DNA from: Deltaproteobacteria bacterium
GTDB lineage: Bacteria; Myxococcota_A; UBA9042; PHBI01; JACKFB01
Assembly: GCA_020632695.1 (NCBI GenBank)
Contig: JACKFB010000016.1
Coordinates: forward strand, 62,001 to 126,000
Reading direction: 5' to 3'
Length of the DNA stretch: 64,000 nucleotides
Of this stretch, positions 54,379 through 62,720 are shown one piece after another. The translations under genes and the position numbers were made by a program. The notes beneath the pieces are model-generated. The model searched no databases, had not been told where the DNA came from, and was given only the letters and a program-made list of their open reading frames with translations. The first letter of the stretch is position 1, and each line of letters opens with the position of its first letter.

Positions 54379-55136
54379 TGCAGGGGCCTGGCGTAGAGGG
54401 TGTCGACGGCGAAGCGGGTGACCAGATCGCTGCGGGCGACGCCGAAGGCGAGGAGCGTGGCGCCGAGGGCCGCCAGGAAGGTGCGGGCGGGGCTCGGGTG
54501 CTCGGTGTGGCGCGTCTGGAGGAAGAGCGCGGTGAGCACGTTGAGGAGGCCGGCCAGCGCGGCGACGCCGAAGACGCCGAAGGTGGGGAGCAGCCAGAGC
54601 GGGAAGGAGAGCGCGGCGAGCAGGGTGCCCACGTAGTCGGTGATGAGCACGCGGTGGCCCGGCCCGGTCTCGTCGTTGGCGGCGCCGATGGCCATGAGCA
54701 GCGGGAGCTCGTAGCCCGACAGCAGGCCGATGATGACGATGAGGCCGTGGTTGGCGATGTGGACGGCGAGCTGGATGGGCAGCCCCGAGAAGCTGGCGCC
54801 GGTGGCGTCGCAGAGCGCGTGGGCGGCGGCGTCGAAGGCGAGGACGAGCACCGGCGCGGTGCTGCCGCAGAGCGAGAGCCAGAGCTCGACGTCGATGAGC
54901 AGCGCGGTGTCGTCGTGGCGCTTGCGCCGCCCGAAGAGGAAGGCGCCGAGGCCGAGCGAGGCGAGGTAGAGGCCGATCGTGAGGTTGTAGCGGAAGTTGG
55001 TGTTGCCCATGGTCGCGGAGAGCGTCTGGGCGAGCAGCAGCTCGTAGACCATGCTGCAGAAGGCCACGACGAGTGTCACGGACGCCACGACGCGGGGACG
55101 GGTGAGCGACGCGGGCGGGCGCGGGGCGGGCGTCAT
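54375..55136 (-). CDS. Membrane-only paralogue of the spermidine-synthase membrane domain
   Basis: A 253-residue protein of about seven helices, similar to the N-terminal half of the next gene product: RPRVVASVTLVVAFCSMVYELLLAQ matches RPAELLALTLVLSFCSIVYEFLIAR, and GLLSGYELPLLMAI matches GVLSGYELPILIEL. It lacks the catalytic domain entirely and stops cleanly, so it is a stand-alone membrane unit, not a frameshift product: no catalytic remnant lies between it and its neighbours. It may form a hetero-complex with the full-length protein. ATGA overlap downstream, 13 bp gap upstream to speH. Confidence 0.87.
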   Translation of the reverse strand: MTPAPRPPASLTRPRVVASVTLVVAFCSMVYELLLAQTLSATMGNTNFRYNLTIGLYLASLGLGAFLFGRRKRHDDTALLIDVELWLSLCGSTAPVLVLAFDAAAHALCDATGASFSGLPIQLAVHIANHGLIVIIGLLSGYELPLLMAIGAANDETGPGHRVLITDYVGTLLAALSFPLWLLPTFGVFGVAALAGLLNVLTALFLQTRHTEHPSPARTFLAALGATLLAFGVARSDLVTRFAVDTLYARPLH

Positions 55137-55149
55137 GGAGTGCGGGTCG

Positions 55150-55488
55150 TCATGGGTCGGGCACGCCGCGCCACAGCAGGCGTCGCACCTGATGCCGCAC
55201 CGTGATGGGGGCCAGCAGCGCGTCGAGGATCGCGTGCGGTTCCGCGGCGGGGTTACAAAGGTAGAGATCCAGGCTCACGAAGGCGTGCTCGGGGTAGGTG
55301 TGCAGGGAGAGGTGGCTCTCCGAGAGCACCAGGAGCGCCGTGATCCCATGGGGTTCGAAGCGATGCACCAGCTCGCCCAGCACCGAGAGGTGCTCGCGCG
55401 CGCGGGCGAGCAGGCCGGCAACCAGGGCGTCGTCGGCTGGCTCGCCGAGCCAGACGTCCGCGACGATGTGCCTCGAACGGATATCCAC
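55150..55488 (-). CDS. speH: S-adenosylmethionine decarboxylase proenzyme (SpeH type)
   Basis: Pyruvoyl enzyme (112 aa) making decarboxylated SAM, the aminopropyl donor of the next enzymes. It self-cleaves before Ser58 in SESHLSLHTYPE; His63 and Cys78 (LYLC) have the same spacing as the active residues of Thermotoga SpeH (5 and 15 residues on). GTG 55488 with AGGAGG five bases upstream is clearly better than ATG 55536. The C-terminus (VRHQVRRLLWRG) is short and basic. The operon order speH > membrane unit > SpeE-like > acyltransferase argues that dcSAM is used by the SpeE-like protein. Confidence 0.93.
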   Translation of the reverse strand: MDIRSRHIVADVWLGEPADDALVAGLLARAREHLSVLGELVHRFEPHGITALLVLSESHLSLHTYPEHAFVSLDLYLCNPAAEPHAILDALLAPITVRHQVRRLLWRGVPDP

Positions 55489-55505
55489 CGCGCCTCCTCG
55501 CGGCG

Positions 55506-55536
55506 AGGGTACCAGCGTCGGGCGCGAGAGTGTCAA
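55506..55536 (-). promoter_or_regulatory. Putative promoter of the speH operon
   Basis: Minus strand: a perfect -35 TTGACA... note the box reads TTGACA at 55531-55536, with TACCCT at 55506-55511 and a long 19-base spacer. Transcription would start only about ten bases before the GTG, leaving just the ribosome-binding site as leader. Confidence 0.4.
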
Positions 55537-55600
55537 GGGCGCGCGGCTGGCGGGCCGGCCGGGGGCTCTGGGCGCGACGGGTCTCGCCGTGATAGCACTG

Positions 55601-55628
55601 TTTTCACCGACCCACTCTCGGGTAGAAA
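55601..55628 (+). promoter_or_regulatory. Putative promoter of the 55.7 kb lipoprotein gene
   Basis: TTTTCA (55601-55606) and TAGAAA (55623-55628), 16-base spacer, each matching four of six consensus bases. It is about 75 bases before the ATG, in the most AT-rich part of this divergent region. Confidence 0.4.
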
Positions 55629-55703
55629 CAGAACATCCGGATGACCCGTGACCGCGCCGCCCCGATGAAGGGGTCGCCGCGCCTGCCGCCAGAGGCTCCA
55701 GCC

Positions 55704-57467
55704 ATGTCGATCCATCGTATTCGCCCGGCCGCGGCGATCGCCCTCGCCGCCGCTCTCGCCGCGAGCTCGTCCCTGTTCGCCTGTGGGGGCGAGGAGACCG
55801 GCTCCCCAGACACGCTCGCCGACGCGCAGCCGGACGCGGTGCCGGACACGCTGACCGACGCGCCCCTCCCCGACGCCGACGCCGCTCCGGACGCCGACCC
55901 GGACGCAGTGCCGGACACGGCGCTCGAGGTGGGCCCCGACGCCACGCCCGACGGCGAGTCCGACGCGGTGCCCGACACGGTGAGTGACGTCCCGAAGTCC
56001 GATCCGCTGCCGGTGGGTGCAGGCCTCGCGGCGACGGCGTGCAAGAACATCTGCGAGGAGGATCTCCCGCCCTGCTCCTACGACCCGGTGGGCGGCTCGG
56101 CCGAGCAGTGCGTCACCGACTGCAAGAAGAAGGCGGCGCAGGACGGCTGGTGGCTGGCGAACTTCCTCTGCTACTCGAACACCTGCGACGCGTCCAAGTG
56201 CCAGATCGCCGGCCCGCCGCTGCCGTCGACCCAGCTCTGCGACGACCTCTGCCAGAACCTGGATCAGTGCGACGTGCTCGACGCGCTGAACCTGCCCGAG
56301 GATCAGCCCGACTTCTGCCGGGCAAACTGCGTCGGGGTCCAGGCGTCGGTACCCACGACCGCCGGGGCGCTGCCCTGCGCTCTCGCCGCGGTCACCGGCG
56401 GCTGCGACGGCGCGAAGGCTGCGGCGTGCATCGAGGACGCCGGCGACCCCGGCTTCCACCCGGAGTTCTGCGTCAAGGCCTGCGAGCCCTTCTATCTGGA
56501 CGACCCGACCAACGCGAGGTTCTGCGCTGCGGAGACCGCGCTGCGCGCCAAGTGGCCCGCGATGGACGACTGCACCCAGAGCTGCATCGCCTTCGGCAAT
56601 GCCCAGCAGGCGCTGGTCTTCTCGGGCTGCCTGCTCCAGAACGAGTGCGCCGATCCGACGGTGTGCCTGTCGCCCCCCACCTCCAACGCGATCGCCTGCG
56701 ACGAGGCCTGCGACGCCCTGGGCACCCTGTGCACGGAGCCGGGGCTCCCGCCGGTAGAATGCCCGGGCATCTGCACCGGCGCCGCGCTGGCCACGGGGAG
56801 CCCCGCCGATCCCGCAGCCGCCGCCTGCCTGCAGGGCCTCGACGCCTGCCCGGGAGGGACCGCCGAGCAGTCGTCCGCGCTGCTGACCTGCGTGCTGCCG
56901 AAGTCCCCGGAGTGCCATGACCTGTGTGACGCGCTGGTCCCCTGCGGCGCCGACAGCGGGCTGACCCAGGACATCTGTCTGGCGGATTGCAGCTTCGGCG
57001 CGTACGGCGAGGGCATCGCGCTCGCCGCCAAGGCCGCATGCACCCAGAAGTCGTCGATCTGCACCGACGTCCTGAAGTGTCTGGCGCCGGAGACCGACGA
57101 CCCGGTCTGCGTGGCGAAGTGCGCGCGCATCGACGAGTGCGGCCTCGAGCCCATCCCCGATTGCCAGGCGGCGTGCACGCAGGAGCTGAAGCAGGGCGGC
57201 AAGTCCCTGGCGACGGCGATCTGCCAGATCATCTCGCCCTGCAACGACCAGGAGGTCTGCGGAAACCTGCCCGGGTTCGACCCGCCGGCCAACTGCGTGT
57301 CCGCCTGCGCGACCGCCCCCAACACGTGCGCCGCCTACGCCGACGACTGCGCCGTCGCGTGCATGGGCGCCCTCACCGGCGCCAGCCTGACCGTGGGATC
57401 GGCGAGCTGCGTGCTGGACAAGCTTGGGGTCGACTGCGACGCGGCCGCGGTCAAGGAGTGCCAGTAG
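55704..57467 (+). CDS. Cys-rich repeat lipoprotein
   Basis: A 587-residue lipoprotein (LFAC, Cys27) with an Asp/Ala/Pro/Thr linker (33-100) in which VPDT and DADP-like units repeat. The mature part has about 45 cysteines in recurring CxxxC modules (CKNICEEDLPPC, CDDLCQNLDQC, CVKACEPF, CDEACDALGTLC, CHDLCDALVPC, CVAKCARIDEC), suggesting ten or so small disulfide-knit helical modules. No catalytic motif or known named domain. GAGG precedes the ATG; an in-frame ATG 21 codons upstream would spoil the signal peptide. A surface-exposed structural or binding role is likely. Confidence 0.82.
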   Translation: MSIHRIRPAAAIALAAALAASSSLFACGGEETGSPDTLADAQPDAVPDTLTDAPLPDADAAPDADPDAVPDTALEVGPDATPDGESDAVPDTVSDVPKSDPLPVGAGLAATACKNICEEDLPPCSYDPVGGSAEQCVTDCKKKAAQDGWWLANFLCYSNTCDASKCQIAGPPLPSTQLCDDLCQNLDQCDVLDALNLPEDQPDFCRANCVGVQASVPTTAGALPCALAAVTGGCDGAKAAACIEDAGDPGFHPEFCVKACEPFYLDDPTNARFCAAETALRAKWPAMDDCTQSCIAFGNAQQALVFSGCLLQNECADPTVCLSPPTSNAIACDEACDALGTLCTEPGLPPVECPGICTGAALATGSPADPAAAACLQGLDACPGGTAEQSSALLTCVLPKSPECHDLCDALVPCGADSGLTQDICLADCSFGAYGEGIALAAKAACTQKSSICTDVLKCLAPETDDPVCVAKCARIDECGLEPIPDCQAACTQELKQGGKSLATAICQIISPCNDQEVCGNLPGFDPPANCVSACATAPNTCAAYADDCAVACMGALTGASLTVGSASCVLDKLGVDCDAAAVKECQ

Positions 57468-57493
57468 CCGCGCCGGCCGGCGGGCGCCCGATC

Positions 57494-57523
57494 CGCGCTG
57501 GCGGCAGGCGCCCGGTCAGCGCG
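57494..57523. terminator. Bidirectional hairpin between convergent lipoprotein genes
   Basis: CGCGCTG (57494-57500) pairs with CAGCGCG (57517-57523) over a 16-base loop. The right arm overlaps the stop of the minus gene. No T-run on either side. Confidence 0.4.
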
Positions 57524-59090
57524 GGATGAAGCGCCCGTCGTGCTGGCTGCCCAGGTAGCCGCCCCAGCCCAGCCGAGCAGGCGCCGGCACGCCCAGGGAC
57601 AGGCGCGCCATCACCCAGCCCGCCGAGAACTCCCCGTAGACCGAGGTCCCCAGGACCAGGTCCAGGGTGCCGTCGCCGTCGATGTCCCCCAGCGCGGGTG
57701 TGGAGGCGGCGAACCCGTCGATGGCCTGCACCGGCGCGATCCGCCGCGCGGGGATGTCCATCATGTACAGCGCCGCGCGCTCGCCCACCACGTCCTCGTC
57801 GATCTCCTCGTCGCTGTCGGTCGGGGCGTCCATCAGCAGCAGCAGCACCTCGTCCCGCCGGTCTCCTCCGAGGTCCACCGCCACCGGCGAGCTGTAGCTC
57901 ACACGCGCGTCGCTGAAGCTCCACAAGAGCCGCCCTGACGCGCCGGACACGACCCGGTGCTCGGCGCTGCTGTAGTCGGGGAAGGCGCCGATGTCGAAGA
58001 CGGCGTACACGTCCGGGACCTCGTCGTCGTCGAAGTAGCCGATCGCCGGCGTCGCGTAGGTCTCGGCCCCGGGCACGCGCAGCGACCACAGCGCCGCCAG
58101 GCTGTCACCGTCGAAGGCCGCGAGCTGCCCGTCGAAGGTCGCCACCACGATGTCCAGCGTGCCGTCGCCGGTGAGATCGACCAGGGCCGGCGGCGCGATG
58201 ACGCCCTTGCCGCTGCAATCCGGCGCCGCGGGCGCCGCGCCCTCGCTGGGAGCCGCCGGGCAGGCTCCTCCGGCGCCGCCCCACCCCACCGGCCGCGTCA
58301 AGCGCACGGCGCCGCTGAGGTCTCCCGCAGCGACGGCCGACAGCGGCGCGACCCACAAGGATCCGGGCAGGGTCTCGCCGCCGGAGCCGAAGACCACGGT
58401 GGGCTCACCGCGTCGGGTGTAGGTGAGGGCCGACATGTAGGTCTCCGCAGCGTCCGGCATCTCCGCGGCGGCCATCAGGCCGCCGTCGGCGCCGCCGATG
58501 ATCACCAGATGGCTCGGCGGGCGCGGCTCGCCTGGACCGGCCGCCGGGAACCCGCCGTTGGCGAAGAGCAGATCCTCGACCCCGTCCGAGTCCTGGTCCC
58601 CGATGAGCTGACCGGTGAAGAACTGCGAGCCTCCCGGCTTCATCGGATCGGGATCGGGCACGTAGCGCCAGATCTCGGCGCCGGTGAGGCCATCGCGGGC
58701 GCGCAGCTCGGCGCGGCGGCCGCCGATGATGACGTCGGGGACCTCGTCACCGTTGATCCGCACCAGCAGCGGCGTGGCGAAGAGCTCCTGGGTGGCCTCA
58801 CCGCGCCACAGCTCGTGCCCGTCCACGCCGGAGCGCGCGGTGACGTACCCGGCAGCGCCGGCGCCGCTGGCGTCGTCGCCCGGCAGCCCGTGGCCGACGA
58901 TGACGTCCAGCACGCCGTCGCCGTCGAGATCGGCCAGCCGCGGGCTGGAGTACATCGTCAGATCGCCGCTCTTGCTCCACACCGTGGTCGGAGCAGGTGG
59001 GCTCACCGGCGCCGACCCCTGGTCCTGGCAGCCAGGACCCGACAACACGAGCAGCACGCCTGCGTAGAGTGGTGAGAGCGACATCTTCAT
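57516..59090 (-). CDS. FG-GAP/VCBS-repeat lipoprotein
   Basis: A 524-residue lipoprotein (GPGC, Cys21) built from about seven beta-propeller blades with Ca-binding loops of the FG-GAP/integrin-alpha type (LADLDGDGVLDVIVG, LVDLTGDGTLDIVVA, LGDIDGDGTLDLVLG) and less regular blades (INGDEVPDVIIGG, GDQDSDGVEDLLFA, YFDDDEVPDVYA). The repeat units are interspersed with PQQ-like phrases (HELWRGE, ALWSLRVPG), as in bacterial extracellular propellers. The start ATG has GGAG eight bases upstream. Probably a surface adhesion or binding protein. Confidence 0.87.
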   Translation of the reverse strand: MKMSLSPLYAGVLLVLSGPGCQDQGSAPVSPPAPTTVWSKSGDLTMYSSPRLADLDGDGVLDVIVGHGLPGDDASGAGAAGYVTARSGVDGHELWRGEATQELFATPLLVRINGDEVPDVIIGGRRAELRARDGLTGAEIWRYVPDPDPMKPGGSQFFTGQLIGDQDSDGVEDLLFANGGFPAAGPGEPRPPSHLVIIGGADGGLMAAAEMPDAAETYMSALTYTRRGEPTVVFGSGGETLPGSLWVAPLSAVAAGDLSGAVRLTRPVGWGGAGGACPAAPSEGAAPAAPDCSGKGVIAPPALVDLTGDGTLDIVVATFDGQLAAFDGDSLAALWSLRVPGAETYATPAIGYFDDDEVPDVYAVFDIGAFPDYSSAEHRVVSGASGRLLWSFSDARVSYSSPVAVDLGGDRRDEVLLLLMDAPTDSDEEIDEDVVGERAALYMMDIPARRIAPVQAIDGFAASTPALGDIDGDGTLDLVLGTSVYGEFSAGWVMARLSLGVPAPARLGWGGYLGSQHDGRFIPR

Positions 59091-59110
59091 CGGAACGGCT
59101 CCGGGGGATC

Positions 59111-60568
59111 TCAGGGAGGGGGGCGCAGCAGCGGATGGGACCGCATGACGTGCCCCTGGGAGGCGCTGAACCCATCGTTGAGGTGTCCGAGGGGGTCGGC
59201 GTTCATCAGGTTGTCGGGCCCCGTGTCCGGGAGATTGTCCTCGAAGCCACTCGCCTCCGCCACATGGTAGAGCCCGAGGGCGTGGCCCAGCTCGTGGGCC
59301 AGGATGGTCCCCAGGGTCGCTCCGCCCCAGTACCCGCCGGCGGGGACGAGCGGGCAGGCGTGGCCGGCCAGCACGACGCCGTCGCCGACCCCGGGGGGGC
59401 CGAGGCCCGCGGGGACGTGCGTGGTCACGGCCTGGGGGTCGCGCAGGACGCCGGTCGTGGGGTCGCGCCGGCGCAGGCAGCCGGCGACGAAGACCGTGAG
59501 CGGCGCAAGCCCGTCCAGGCTGTCCGACGGTGGCCCCAGCGCTGCGTCGAGCGCCGCACGCAGCGCGGACACGTCGTCGGAGCCGTAGACCAGCGGGTCG
59601 GCGGGGGCGACCGACGCGGTGACGACGGCGACGAAGTCCACGGCGATGCCCTGGGGGGCGAAGGCGGCGCGCACCAGCTCGAAGGCCTCGGAGAGCACCG
59701 GGTCCATCTCGGCTGCGTCCGCATCGAATTGCGAGGCCGAGCTCACGACGACGCGGACCGGCAGCACGAGGGGCTCGCCCGCCGCGGGCCGGGGCTCCAC
59801 CTCGCGCAGCTCCACGTCGACGGTCTCGGCCGGCGTGGCAGCGTCCGGCGCCAGGGAGAGCGGCAAGGAGGTGGCGCAGTCGCGCTCGGACACGCGCACC
59901 TCGAGGGTGCTCGTGCCCAGAGCGCCGCTCCCGTCGTTGGGGAGCTGGAAGACGCCGAAGCCCTGACCGACGCTCGCCCGCTGCAGGCACTGGTGGCACA
60001 CGGCCCCGTAGTCGGATGAGATGCTGGCGTCCGAGATCCAGCTCACACCCTCCCCGGTCAGCACCTCGTCGAGCTGGAAGCAACGGGCCACGGCGTCGCG
60101 AGCGCTCACCCTGAGGAAGGCCGCCCCGCTGCCGGCGTCGACCGCGATCGGCAACGGCTCGCTCACCCCCGACGGGCTCAACGGGACCCGAGCGACAGCG
60201 TGGAACCCCTGTCGATCCTCGAGCAGATCGCCCGGCACCAGCTCGGCGTCGCCGTCCTCACCGTCGTCGCCGCCGAGCTCCCCGTCGCCGTCGGTCGGGC
60301 CGACGTCACCGGGCAGGTCGGGCTCCACCTCGGCGTCCAGGTCCTGCAGGGCGTCGGCGTCGGGCCCGGCCACGTCGAGCCCGAGCCCGTCGGCCTCCAC
60401 GTCGGCTGCGTCCCCCGCGCCGTCGCCGCCGTCGGCGGGCGCCGAGCCGCCGCTCGTCCCGCAGCCGGCGACCCACACCAGCGCACACGCGAGCAAGCAC
60501 CCTCGACCAGGCCTGCCCTTCGCGGCGGCCCCTGGTCGGAACCCCTTCTCAGAGGTGCTTCGTCGCAT
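59111..60568 (-). CDS. Second metzincin-type metalloprotease lipoprotein
   Basis: A 485-residue lipoprotein (WVAGC, Cys36), linker rich in Asp/Gly/Ala/Glu (about 40-112), a middle beta domain with CHQC, and a protease domain with HELGHALGLYH (His425, Glu426, His429, His435) and Met-turn NLMN (Met455). The block DNLPDTGPDNLM then SASQGHVMRSHP matches the 21.3-kb protease (DPIPDTP, NLM, SPQQSAVMRGNP), so the two are paralogues. It overlaps the upstream HEAT-type gene by 20 bp, so it is probably co-transcribed with it. Confidence 0.87.
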   Translation of the reverse strand: MRRSTSEKGFRPGAAAKGRPGRGCLLACALVWVAGCGTSGGSAPADGGDGAGDAADVEADGLGLDVAGPDADALQDLDAEVEPDLPGDVGPTDGDGELGGDDGEDGDAELVPGDLLEDRQGFHAVARVPLSPSGVSEPLPIAVDAGSGAAFLRVSARDAVARCFQLDEVLTGEGVSWISDASISSDYGAVCHQCLQRASVGQGFGVFQLPNDGSGALGTSTLEVRVSERDCATSLPLSLAPDAATPAETVDVELREVEPRPAAGEPLVLPVRVVVSSASQFDADAAEMDPVLSEAFELVRAAFAPQGIAVDFVAVVTASVAPADPLVYGSDDVSALRAALDAALGPPSDSLDGLAPLTVFVAGCLRRRDPTTGVLRDPQAVTTHVPAGLGPPGVGDGVVLAGHACPLVPAGGYWGGATLGTILAHELGHALGLYHVAEASGFEDNLPDTGPDNLMNADPLGHLNDGFSASQGHVMRSHPLLRPPP

Positions 60569-62582
60569 CCACGTACTTGCCCAGCTCCACCATCACCGGC
60601 GGCGAGGTCTCGCTTTCGAGGCGGGCCACCAGGATGGCCATGGCGTCGGGGTTGGTGGCAGCCGACTGTCCCAGCAGCCTCACCAGCATCAGCCGCACGT
60701 CCACGTGCTCCTCGCTGGCCAGGAGCTGTCCCAGGGTGGAGACCGCGTTGGCGGGCACCGATCCGGCCTCGATGAGCGAGTAGACGATCTTCGACCGCAC
60801 CCGCGAGTCGGTCTCGTTCTGGAGCTGGTCGAGCAGCGACACCCAGACGTCGGGCGCGCCGATCTTCACCGCGGCGTTGGCCGCCATCTCGCGCACGTGC
60901 GGCGACTCGTGGGAGAGCTGGTCCTTGACCTCGGGCCACAGCGCCGGGTCCTTCGCGTTGCCGGCGGCTCCGACCACCGCCGCGAGCGCGTTGGGATCCG
61001 CCGTGGACTCGAAGCGGTTGGAGAGCTCGAGCCGCACCATCTCCGACAGATCGGGGTGCTCGGCCCGCGCCGTGTCGGCCAGATGCCCGAGCGACAGCAG
61101 CGCCGTGTTCTGCAGCTCGCGCTGGTCGTGGGCGTCGATGGGCGTGCCCTCCCACCGGGCCGCGTCGGTCAGCGTCTGGACGACCGCCACGTCGGGCTCC
61201 GGGATGTCCGAGAGCGCCGCCACCGCGCGGGCCCGATCGGCCCAGCTCATCTCGGTGTCCGCCAGCGCCGTCTCCAGCACCTCGCGCGCCTCCTTCGTGC
61301 CGGCCATCTCCAGGCCCAGGAAGGCGTGGGCCCGCTCGGTCTCGGTCATCGTTCCCGTCTTGAGCTCCGCCAGCAGCAGCTTCGCAGCCTCCGGGTGCAG
61401 CCGCAGGTACTGCAGGAGCATGATCTGCGCCCGGTAGATCGACCTGCCCTCCCCGCTCTGGACCAGCCGCCGGAACTCATCCAGCACCGAGGCCATGGAG
61501 CGCTCGCCGAGGCCGGGGATCGGCGGGACGTCGTCGTAGGCCCGCCCCTTGCGCACCGCGGGCGGCGGCTCGAGGCCGCCGGCGGTGAGCTGCATCCGGT
61601 CCCAGAAGCGGTAGTCGGAGCGGGAGATCGCCTTGGCCCACGCGTCACCGCCCGCGCTCTCGGTGCGCTGGAGACCCAGGTCGATCTGCTTGGACACCAG
61701 CGGCTTGTCGGCCACCACATACTCGAGCTGCAGGTGGACCTGCGCCTGCGAGAGCCACTTGCCGCTGGGAGCGAAGCTGAACTCGTCGCGGGAGCCGAGG
61801 ATCTTCACCGTGGCCTTGGCCGTGTCGATGATCGGCCGCACGTCCTTGTAGAAGTCGCGCACCTTCAGCACCTGGGTCGGCACGTCCGGCGGCATCGGCG
61901 CCTGGGCCCGCTCGGCGGCGGGACCCACCACGGTGTAGGTCGCCTGATAGATGCCGGTGTCGTCGAGCTGCTCCTCGGTCCACTTGTTGGCCGACGGGTC
62001 GGCGGGCATCACGCCCTCGGCGAGCAGCAGGATGTTCTGGTGCGCCATGCGCGTCTGCTCGTCGACGGACTTCGACAGGCCGATCCCCTGCAGCATGCAG
62101 CGCGAGTCCATCCGGAACAGGAAGGGGAGCTCGTAGCCCTCGCCCATCGACGACGCCACCTGGCTGTTCAGCGACTGCTCGTTGTTCTCGATCCGCGCGG
62201 CGACAAGCCAGCCGTCCTCTCCCTCCTCGAGCACACGCAGCTCCAGGCGCGACCGGTAGCCCAGGGTGTAGCTCTGCGACGGCGAGGCCTGGCCCGGCAT
62301 CCCGGGGACGTCCACGGCCTGGCCGTTGAACTTCGAGCGCACCTCCAGGTGCACGTCGTAGGCCAGCGCGTCACCGACCTCGAAGCGGCACAGCAGCGAC
62401 CGGGGCTCGGCGTCGGCCGACGTGCCGGGCGCCTCATCGCTGGTCGAGCCCTGGGCCGGCGCCGGCGCCGCGGCGGTGACCGCCGCCTCGTGGTTCCGGC
62501 CGAAGATCAACCACAGGACCACCAGCGCAGCCACGCCCGCCACGGCGATCCAGAGCCCTCGACGTCCGCCAGCCTCACTCAC
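60549..62582 (-). CDS. Membrane-anchored vitellogenin/LLTP-like protein with HEAT-type helices
   Basis: A 677-residue protein: one N-terminal helix (9-28) anchoring it, an Ala/Pro/Ser linker, a beta-rich region (about 62-330) and an all-helical region (about 370-675) of HEAT-like repeats (ERAHAFLGLEMAGTKEAREVL, WADRARAVAALSDIPE, HVREMAANAAVKIG, DVRLMLVRLLGQ). The beta-helical boundary recalls the vitellogenin/apoB/MTP lipid-transfer fold: FEVGDALAYDVHLEV, then LPFLFRMDSR (153-161), HQNILLLAEGV (181-191), and KWTEEQLDDTGIYQATYTV, like the family's W-x-x-E-x-D-x-x-G-x-C/Y-x-x-x-Y-x-V phrase. The Cys of that phrase is Tyr here. This homology is my reading; an unrelated HEAT protein is possible. 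Confidence 0.72.
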   Translation of the reverse strand: MSEAGGRRGLWIAVAGVAALVVLWLIFGRNHEAAVTAAAPAPAQGSTSDEAPGTSADAEPRSLLCRFEVGDALAYDVHLEVRSKFNGQAVDVPGMPGQASPSQSYTLGYRSRLELRVLEEGEDGWLVAARIENNEQSLNSQVASSMGEGYELPFLFRMDSRCMLQGIGLSKSVDEQTRMAHQNILLLAEGVMPADPSANKWTEEQLDDTGIYQATYTVVGPAAERAQAPMPPDVPTQVLKVRDFYKDVRPIIDTAKATVKILGSRDEFSFAPSGKWLSQAQVHLQLEYVVADKPLVSKQIDLGLQRTESAGGDAWAKAISRSDYRFWDRMQLTAGGLEPPPAVRKGRAYDDVPPIPGLGERSMASVLDEFRRLVQSGEGRSIYRAQIMLLQYLRLHPEAAKLLLAELKTGTMTETERAHAFLGLEMAGTKEAREVLETALADTEMSWADRARAVAALSDIPEPDVAVVQTLTDAARWEGTPIDAHDQRELQNTALLSLGHLADTARAEHPDLSEMVRLELSNRFESTADPNALAAVVGAAGNAKDPALWPEVKDQLSHESPHVREMAANAAVKIGAPDVWVSLLDQLQNETDSRVRSKIVYSLIEAGSVPANAVSTLGQLLASEEHVDVRLMLVRLLGQSAATNPDAMAILVARLESETSPPVMVELGKYVDATKHL

Positions 62583-62637
62583 GGCTACGCTCCTCCGGGC
62601 GGCGCGTGCGCGCCGGTCCGCATCCCGAAAACAGTAC

Positions 62638-62663
62638 GGGCGGCGTACTTTCGCACGCCGCCC
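62638..62663. terminator. Bidirectional intrinsic terminator
   Basis: Perfect 9-bp stem GGGCGGCGT (62638-62646) with ACGCCGCCC (62655-62663), loop of eight bases. The plus strand continues GCCCTTTTCTC and the minus strand GTACTGTTTTC, so both directions have a T-rich tract. In the minus direction it separates the Cys-rich gene from the LLTP-like gene. Confidence 0.75.
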
Positions 62664-62720
62664 GCCCTTTTCTCAACTCAGCGGTCGCTCCCCGGCAGGT
62701 GCCGAGGAGCGCCCGTCACG

